From the NCBI RefSeq assembly GCF_016901575.1, contig NZ_JACJKQ010000019.1, positions 1 to 38,096 of the forward strand: a stretch of 38,096 bases of DNA, written 5' to 3'. The first letter of the stretch is position 1. Every line of letters starts with the position of its first letter. Positions 7,782 through 13,358 of this stretch are shown here, one piece after another. The position numbers and the translations under genes are program-made. The notes beneath the pieces were generated by a model. It saw nothing but the letters and a program-made list of their open reading frames with translations. It was not told the DNA's origin and ran no database searches. Source of the DNA: Enorma phocaeensis (GTDB lineage Bacteria > Actinomycetota > Coriobacteriia > Coriobacteriales > Coriobacteriaceae).

Positions 7782-9284
7782 ATGGCCGCAACAAGCAAGA
7801 CGCCCCGCATCCAGCGCGCCCTCGCGCTCACCGACGAGGGGTATCGGGGCCTCAGGCGCGCCATAGCGGCGTGCACGCTCACCAACCTGGCCCTCATGGT
7901 GCCCTTCGCCCTCACCGTCATGGTCTTCGGGGCGGTGCTCATGCGGCTCACGGGCGACGAGGCGGACTGGGGAGGGCTCTGGGGCCTCTTCGCGGCGGGC
8001 GCCGTGGGGCTCGTCGTGGTGTTTCTCTGCGCGCGCAACGACTACCGGCGGACCTACGTCACGGCGTATCGCGAGACCGAGGCCACGCGCATGGGCCTCG
8101 CCGAGCACCTGCGCCGGCTGCCCATGAGCTTCTTCAACCAGCGCGACCTCTCCGAGCTCACCGAGAACCTCATGGGCGACGTCTCGAGCCGCGAGTCGCT
8201 CATGTCGAGCACCGTCCCGCAGCTCGTGGCGAGCTGCGTCTCCACGGCGGTGGTCTGCGCGATGCTCGCCTTCTTCGAGTGGAGGCTCGCCCTCTGCGTG
8301 TTCGTGACGCTGCCCGTGGCGCTTGGCATCGTGCTTGCCGCGCGCCAGCACGAGCGACGGCTCTTCGAGCGGCAGACAAAGGCGCGCCTTGCGGCGTCGG
8401 CCCAGCTCATGGACTACATCGAGGGCATCCGCGACATCCGTGCGTGCCGGCAGGTGGGCGCGCGCTCCAAGCCTATGCGCGCGGCGCTCGGGACGCTTCG
8501 CGACCTTGCCATGAAGGTCGAGCTTGCGGTTGACGTATGCGTCTCGGCTGCGACCACGGTGCTCCAGGCGGGCGTGGGCATCACGGTCTTCGTGGGGACG
8601 ATGCTTCTTTCGGGCGGCGAGGTCGACGTCCTCACGCTGCTCATGTTCCTGCTCATCGTCTCGCGGGTGTACGGTCCCATCACCTCGATCCTCTCGCAGC
8701 TGCCGAACCTGCTCTCGCTCTCGGGCCGCACGGCTCGCCTCCGGGCGCTTGCCGAGGAGCCGGTGGCTGCGGGGTCGGGCGACGCCGCGGGTCTGGGCGA
8801 GAGGTCCATCGAGCTTCGCGACGTGCGCTTCTCGTATGACGGGAACGGCGACGAGGTCCTGTGCGGCGTCTCCTTCACCATGGAGCCGGGTACGGTGACG
8901 GCGCTCGTGGGGCCGAGCGGTTCGGGCAAGTCTACGGTGGCAAAGCTCGTCGCGCGGTTCTTCTCGCCCTCCTCCGGCGCGATCTGCGCGGGCGGCGTGG
9001 ACCTCGCCGGGCTCGACGAGGAGTCGTGGCTCAGAAACGTGTCCGTGGTCTTTCAGGACGTGACGCTCTTTGACGACACGGTCATGGAGAACATCCGCAT
9101 GGGCCGCGCCGGCGCCTCCGACGAGGAGGTGCTCGCCGCGGCGCGGGCGGCGCACTGCGAGGAGTTCGTCGATCGCATGCCCGAGGGCTGGGGGACGCGG
9201 CTCGGCGAGAACGGCGCGCGCCTCTCCGGCGGCGAGCGGGTCCGTCGTCGCTCCACTTGCGGCGGCGTGCGAGCTGCACGCTGA
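7782..9284 (+). pseudogene. ABC transporter half, truncated after the LSGGER signature
   Basis: 500 codons; the paralog at 2127-3905 has 592. The membrane domain and first half of the ATPase are normal: Walker A GPSGSGKST (near 378), Q-loop VFQDVTLFDD and LSGGER at 481-486. From base 9240 the frame switches to an unrelated 14-residue tail (VRRRSTCGGVRAAR) and stops. Walker B, the catalytic Glu, the D-loop and the H-loop histidine are all absent, so the protein cannot hydrolyse ATP on its own; at best it supplies one degenerate site. The break is sharp, with full homology up to base 9239 and none after. Causes could be a genomic deletion or insertion, or a chimeric assembly join. The gene starts directly after its partner's stop. 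Confidence 0.85.
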
Positions 9285-9344
9285 GAGAAGGTCCGGTGGA
9301 GCTTCTGCCGCCCTCTGCCTCGTTCGAATTATCTACTTCAAAAG

Positions 9345-9453
9345 TTGACTAACAAGATGGTCAATAAGGTGGGTATAGTTGTGACGGAAAGGGCTTACAG
9401 GGGGGGGTGCGTTCGAGCGGGCGATGGTGGTGAAGCATGGAGAGGTTGCTTGA
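9345..9453 (+). pseudogene. Possible frameshifted remnant of the PIN toxin's antitoxin
   Basis: From a TTG at 9345 the frame reads MTNKMVNKVG to a run of eight G (9400-9407). If that run were seven G, translation would continue in a frame ending FERAMVVKHGEVA and stop at 9453, overlapping the toxin ATG (9437) in the way coupled antitoxin-toxin pairs usually do. As sequenced, the frame is broken. The product would be only about 35 residues, so even intact it may be just the end of a longer antitoxin lost in the nearby rearrangement. Speculative. Confidence 0.25.
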
Positions 9454-9805
9454 TGCCGACGCTGTGCTTCGCTACTTGTTGGAAGACGTCCAGGAGCAGG
9501 CGGACATTGTCGCGCGGAGTATTGAGCTGGGTGCAGAGGTCACGGTAGAGGTGCTGGCCGAGTGCGTATACGTGCTCTCGGGCGTGTACCGCGCGAGCCG
9601 CTCGGACATCGCCGAGAGCCTCCGCATTTTGCTTGATGAGGTGACGTGCCGTCGCAAGCGCGTCGCCACGACGGCGCTGGGGCTGTACAGCGCAAGCTCG
9701 CTCGACTTCGTCGATTGTGTGCTGGCGGCTGAGGTGGCCGAGGGTGGGCGTGAGGTCCTTACGTTCGACAAAAAGCTGCAGGGCCTTCTGGGTCGCTTCG
9801 TGTAG
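9437..9805 (+). CDS. PIN-domain protein (VapC-like toxin ribonuclease)
   Basis: 122 residues. The N-terminus MERLLDADAVLRYLLED matches the PIN start pattern, with the first acidic residue in LLDAD. The second acidic region is VEVLAECVYVL. The third acidic cluster is SLDFVDCVLAA, followed by VLTFDKKL near the end. This layout is typical of PIN nucleases that cleave RNA and are usually paired with an upstream antitoxin. No complete antitoxin precedes it here, only a possible frameshifted remnant, so it is an orphan or its antitoxin lies elsewhere. It sits directly after the breakpoint that truncates the ABC gene. The ribosome site is weak; translation may have been coupled to the missing antitoxin. 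Confidence 0.75.
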   Translation: MERLLDADAVLRYLLEDVQEQADIVARSIELGAEVTVEVLAECVYVLSGVYRASRSDIAESLRILLDEVTCRRKRVATTALGLYSASSLDFVDCVLAAEVAEGGREVLTFDKKLQGLLGRFV

Positions 9806-9856
9806 CGCGCTTTTCGTGTTGTATGGCATGCACATCGAAGAGGGGGTGAGGGGATT

Positions 9857-10537
9857 GTGAGCTACGTCGACCTAGACGGGTGCGAGGTCCTTCACGGCGC
9901 GGGCGGGTCGAAGGCTCCGGTCGTGTATGTGGTCGACCTGCCCGAGCATCCCTTTGACCTGGCCACGGCGGCTGAGGGGCTGCGCGCGCATGTGGTGCGT
10001 GTGCCCGTGCGCCGTTGGGACGACAGCCTGACCCCTTGGCCCGCGGCGGGCGTGCGCCCGGGCTCTCCCGACTTCGGCGGCCGAGCCGCCGAGACGCTCG
10101 CGGAGCTTGTGGACGCGACGATTCCCGCGGTCGAGGCAGCAAGGGGTCTCGATCCCGCGCGTCGTGCGGTCTGCGGATACTCGCTCGGCGGGCTCTTCTC
10201 GCTCTATGCGTTTGTGCACGCCGCCTCTCCCTTCTCTGCCTGCGCATGTCTTTCGGGCTCGGTCTGGTACGAGGGATGGGTCGATTATCTGCGGCGCACG
10301 TGCCCGGACGGAGCGGGACGCTACGCGTATCTTTCGATCGGGAAGAAGGAGCGCCGCGCCGGGGCGCCTATCATGCGAGGTGTTCAGGACGATCTGGAGG
10401 CATGCGCCGCCATCCTGCGGGAGCACGGCTGTGCGGTGGATTTGGTCGTGGGTCCGGGCAATCATATGCAGCACCACACCGAGCGACTCGCCGCGGGGCT
10501 CGCGGCGCTCGATGCACGCCTCGCACGCGACCGTTGA
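9857..10537 (+). CDS. Alpha/beta-hydrolase esterase (IroE/Fes-like)
   Basis: 226 residues from GTG at 9857, with GAGGGGA just upstream. The fold is an esterase-D/siderophore-esterase type: nucleophile elbow CGYSLGG with Ser109, oxyanion and strand region PVVYVVDLPE near the N-terminus, and a C-terminal catalytic histidine probably His203 in GPGNHMQHH. There is no signal peptide, so it is likely cytoplasmic. In iron-uptake loci such enzymes hydrolyse imported ferric siderophores to release iron, which fits the two YbtPQ/IrtAB-like pairs upstream. The exact substrate cannot be read from sequence; a general carboxylesterase is the alternative. Its stop is 13 bp before the first unit of repeat array B. 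Confidence 0.75.
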   Translation: MSYVDLDGCEVLHGAGGSKAPVVYVVDLPEHPFDLATAAEGLRAHVVRVPVRRWDDSLTPWPAAGVRPGSPDFGGRAAETLAELVDATIPAVEAARGLDPARRAVCGYSLGGLFSLYAFVHAASPFSACACLSGSVWYEGWVDYLRRTCPDGAGRYAYLSIGKKERRAGAPIMRGVQDDLEACAAILREHGCAVDLVVGPGNHMQHHTERLAAGLAALDARLARDR

Positions 10538-10902
10538 TTCCGCTGCGCGCATGGTCAATTTCGCGAGCGCTGGGCAGAGGTCTCGCGATGCGCGTGGACG
10601 ATGGTCGATAGCCCCTTGTTCTGGGTATGGCATGCGTGACGGGAAAGCGCCGGTGGTCAATCTATGGGTTTGCTGGGCAAGGTCCGGATGCTGTCTGGCA
10701 CGTCGGGCACGATTTCTGTTTATCTCGCTGCCCAGGGAAGGCGTTTTGTGACCATGAGAGGCGGGCAGGCGCAAACGGCTTGCCCAGTGGAGGCGATGTA
10801 TGACCAACGGGGAGCGCGCCCTGACGGTTGCCTGCCCAGCGCATGGATGGATTGACCATCATGTAGGGGCCGCGTCCTGCGAACAACGGTCTGCCCGACG
10901 AC
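10538..10902. other. Convergent intergenic region filled by repeat array B
   Basis: This 365-bp gap lies between the esterase (+, stop at 10537) and a membrane-protein gene (-, stop at 10903). Almost all of it is repeat array B (10551-10859). I see no gene in it. Confidence 0.8.
10551..10859. repeat. Repeat array B: inverted 52-bp-period array (3 left + 3 right units)
   Basis: Right-facing units begin at 10729, 10781 and 10833 (52-bp steps), each TGCCCAG-N13-TGACCA(T/A). Left-facing units end at 10679, 10627 and 10576 (52 and 51 bp apart), with (T/C)GACCA 19-20 bp away on the minus strand. The centre between left and right sets is 49 bp (10680-10728), the same as in array A. The first right unit resembles its array A counterpart also in the variable part (GGAAGGCGTTTTG against GGAGGGCGTCTCG, 10 of 13). 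CGGTGGTCAA is identical in the innermost left units at 4061 and 10651. Like array A, it sits between convergent genes. Confidence 0.9.
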
Positions 10903-11328
10903 CTACTGCGAGCCGACGACGCTCCGTCGTGCGGTCGCCCAGCCGATCGCGAGCCCTATGGCTGCGGGGGCGAGGCCAAGGGCGAGTGCGAAGAGGCCGT
11001 CGTCAGCGATGTTGGTTAATCCGAGCATATTCGAGAGGCCAAACGTCGCTTTGATGAAGAGCCCAAAGAAGATGGCGATCGCGGGCGCGGCGACGATGCG
11101 CCATCGTCCGAGATATGCGGTCCGGCCGATAAGAAGGGATGAGGCGAAGCCGGCCGCAGGCAGGACGACGTAGAGCGCCAGCAACGTGTATCCCATGATG
11201 CCGCCTCCTCCGAGGGCCCCTGTTGCCAGGCCTCCCCAGTACAAGGCAAGGCAGGCGAGCCAAGCCGCCCCGTAGACAACGCGTGCAGCGACGAGATTGC
11301 GTGATGCGGCTGCGCTTCCCTTGGCCAT
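10903..11328 (-). CDS. Small integral membrane protein, unknown function
   Basis: 141 residues from MAKGSAAASRN. The ATG at 11328 is preceded by AAGGAGGTATC, a near-perfect ribosome site; a longer frame upstream has no such support. Four hydrophobic segments are visible: ARVVYGAAWLACLALYWGG, MGYTLLALYVVLPAAGF, RIVAAPAIAIFFGLFIKATFG and DGLFALALGLAPAAIGLAIG. I recognise no family motif. It is a single gene, convergent with the esterase across repeat array B and separated from the gene upstream by the 27-bp tandem repeat region. Confidence 0.7.
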   Translation of the reverse strand: MAKGSAAASRNLVAARVVYGAAWLACLALYWGGLATGALGGGGIMGYTLLALYVVLPAAGFASSLLIGRTAYLGRWRIVAAPAIAIFFGLFIKATFGLSNMLGLTNIADDGLFALALGLAPAAIGLAIGWATARRSVVGSQ

Positions 11329-11385
11329 GAGATACCTCCTTGGCTGATTGGTAACCCCCTTATACCCCCTGTCGACAAAGCCCAT

Positions 11386-11520
11386 GCCACAGGGGTGGCC
11401 GAGGAGACCTGTGCCGCGGGGACGGCCGAGGAGGTTCGGGTCGCGGGGACGGTCGGGGAGATCCGAGTCGCGGGGTAACCGAGGAGGTCTAGCGCCGCGG
11501 GAGCCGCCGGGGCGACCTCG
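11386..11520. repeat. 27-bp tandem repeat, five copies
   Basis: Five adjacent 27-bp units start at 11386, 11413, 11440, 11467 and 11494. They share a G(C/T)CGCGGGG core, then a variable CGG or ACC, then GAGGAG(A/G)(T/C). The first and fifth units are the most diverged. The array lies between the promoter side of the membrane-protein gene and the 3' end of trmL, ending 11 bp before the trmL stop. A 27-bp period keeps a 9-codon phase, but I see no convincing gene in it. Confidence 0.8.
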
Positions 11521-11531
11521 CTCCCGAAGGG

Positions 11532-12155
11532 CTACAGCGCCTTCGCCTCCATGTGGCCCATGCCGGGGAAGCCGGTTTGACGCAACGCCTCATAGAGGAC
11601 GATGGCGGCGGCGTTCGACAGGTTGAGGGCGCTGATGCGGTAGTCGTCGGGGTCGATGAAGTTGCCGCAGATGTCTTGGCGGCGCAGGGCGGCATGCTCC
11701 TCCCTCGCGCCGTGGTCCGACGCCTGCGCCCATGCCTCGGCGTTTGCGAGCGACTCGTCGTCGGGCAGCATGGGGATGCGCTCGCAGCTATTGGGAAGCG
11801 CGGCGAGGATCTCCTCGGGAATGCCGGAGCTCTCTTTGCCGAGCACCAGGTAGTCGCCGTCGCGATAGGTCGCATTCGAATAGAGGCGGGCCGCCTTTTT
11901 GGTGAGCAGATGCAGCCGGGGCTCGGCACCTTCGGCGGCAAGGCCGCGGCGCTGCAAGAAATCCGCCCAGCTGTCGTAGACCGTCACGTCGAGGTTTTGC
12001 CAGTATCCCAAACCGGCCCGGTGAAGCGCCCGGTCGTCCAGGGAGAAGCCGAGCGGTCGGATGAGGTGGAGGCGCGTGCCGGTGACCACGCAGGTGCGGC
12101 CGATGTTGCCCGTGTTCGCGGGAATCTCAGGCTCAAAGAGGACGAGGTTGAACAT
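11532..12155 (-). CDS. trmL: tRNA (cytidine/uridine-2'-O-)-methyltransferase, TrmL/SpoU family
   Basis: 207 residues from MFNLVLFEPEIPANTGN. The ATG at 12155 has AGGAG at 12161-12165; the frame could start earlier but homology begins at MFNL. SPOUT-family motifs are clear: motif 1 EPEIPANTGNIGR, motif 2 YLVLGKESSGIP and motif 3 LNLSNAAAIVLYEALRQ. TrmL methylates the ribose of the wobble base (position 34) of certain leucine tRNAs using S-adenosylmethionine and works as a knotted dimer. The usual length is about 155-160; here an extra segment (about 135-170, including DHGAREEHAALRRQ) sits between motifs 2 and 3. It is a single gene on the minus strand. Confidence 0.88.
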   Translation of the reverse strand: MFNLVLFEPEIPANTGNIGRTCVVTGTRLHLIRPLGFSLDDRALHRAGLGYWQNLDVTVYDSWADFLQRRGLAAEGAEPRLHLLTKKAARLYSNATYRDGDYLVLGKESSGIPEEILAALPNSCERIPMLPDDESLANAEAWAQASDHGAREEHAALRRQDICGNFIDPDDYRISALNLSNAAAIVLYEALRQTGFPGMGHMEAKAL

Positions 12156-12320
12156 GGCGGCTCCTAACACGCGTATCTCATCTGTTTGGCACGCTGGCAA
12201 CGCTAACACAATCCTTACGTTTCACATACCGAGGCCTGCCCCTTAATCCGATAGGTTGATGTCATAGGTTTCCGCGCATGATTCGCCACGGGTATGGTAC
12301 GGGTTGCGAGGGGATAGACG

Positions 12321-13358
12321 ATGGGATGGCAACGTCTCAAGGCGCATCAGATCACGCCGAGCACCTTTCGAGAGGTGCGCTCGATGCTGCGCGCCGAGCA
12401 CGCCGCGCCGGCGATCGCCGTGTGCACCGCGGTCGTGGCGGTGCTCGTGTGCCGGGCGTTTTCCGAGGCTCTTCCCGCACCATGGGGAGCTGCGGCGTCG
12501 AGCGCCGTCGCCGTCGCCGCGCTGGGCGCCGTCGCCGCGGTCTTTCGCCTGGCGCGCCCCCGTCGACGCGACTGCTCGCGCATGCTCCCGCAGGTCATGC
12601 GCGAGCTGTACCCGGATTTCTCGTTCGACGCCTCGGCCGGCCCCGACCAGATACGCACCCTGCTGCCTTCCGGGGTGCTCAAGCTGGTCGACGGCGTCGA
12701 CTTCTACGAGGGGACGCTCTGCAGGCGCACGCCCCAGGGCGACATACGCATCTATGCCGTAGAGGCCTGGGACTCTGCAGGCGAGGACAACGTGCTGCGC
12801 CAGCATCTCGTCTACGAGCTGCGTGCACCGTTCTCGATCCCCTCGGTCCCGCAGGGGTATGTCGAGGTCGTCGACGGGCGCGCGCCCGCGGCGGTGACCT
12901 GGCGCGAACGCGTCGCCGGGGCGGCGGCCGGGGTCGCGCGCGGCGTCGCCACGCTCCTGCCGGGGGAGCGCCAGGGGTTCGGCAGGGTCCCGGGCAGCTG
13001 GCTCAACGTCCGCACCGACTGTCCCGAATGCGCCCAGGCGCTGCTGAGCCCCGCCGTCACCCGCGCGCTCGAGGCATATTTCGACGCCTGCCGCGAAGAG
13101 CTGCCGCTCCGAAAGGCGGGGTCGGTGGTATTTGCCGGAACCATGGTGTATGTGGTGGTGCCCGACGCCACGCTTGCGGTGGACGGCTCCACATGGAAGC
13201 GGGTGACCGAGGAGGGCATCAACGGAAATGCCGACCTGGTCCGTCGCCGTCTCGACGCGATCCTCTCGCTCGTCGACAGCTTGAGAAGCCAGGGGGACAA
13301 GGGCCCCGCCCCCGGCGCCGCTCGCGACGGGGCAGGACCCTCCAAGTGGGCCGCCTAG
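12321..13358 (+). CDS. DUF3137-like membrane-anchored protein, unknown function
   Basis: 345 residues. Two hydrophobic helices are near the N-terminus (PAIAVCTAVVAVLVC and SSAVAVAALGAVAAVF), followed by a soluble domain containing YPDFSFDASAGPDQI and a stretch around RIYAVEAW that resembles DUF3137 proteins. The resemblance is by general layout (two helices then a mixed alpha/beta domain) and is not certain. The C-terminal 25 residues are low-complexity. The ATG at 12321 follows GAGGGGATAGACG. It is convergent with the 863-codon fusion gene; the two TAG stops overlap in a shared CTAG. Confidence 0.5.
   Translation: MGWQRLKAHQITPSTFREVRSMLRAEHAAPAIAVCTAVVAVLVCRAFSEALPAPWGAAASSAVAVAALGAVAAVFRLARPRRRDCSRMLPQVMRELYPDFSFDASAGPDQIRTLLPSGVLKLVDGVDFYEGTLCRRTPQGDIRIYAVEAWDSAGEDNVLRQHLVYELRAPFSIPSVPQGYVEVVDGRAPAAVTWRERVAGAAAGVARGVATLLPGERQGFGRVPGSWLNVRTDCPECAQALLSPAVTRALEAYFDACREELPLRKAGSVVFAGTMVYVVVPDATLAVDGSTWKRVTEEGINGNADLVRRRLDAILSLVDSLRSQGDKGPAPGAARDGAGPSKWAA

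Noticed and set aside
2076-9155. Two minus-strand open frames of over 830 codons opposite the ABC genes
   Set aside because: They mirror the ABC coding frames, and their translations are His/Arg/Glu-rich without motifs.
9345-9548. 67-codon frame as sequenced, overlapping the PIN gene
   Set aside because: Most of it overlaps the toxin in another frame; only its first part, if frameshifted, makes sense as an antitoxin remnant.
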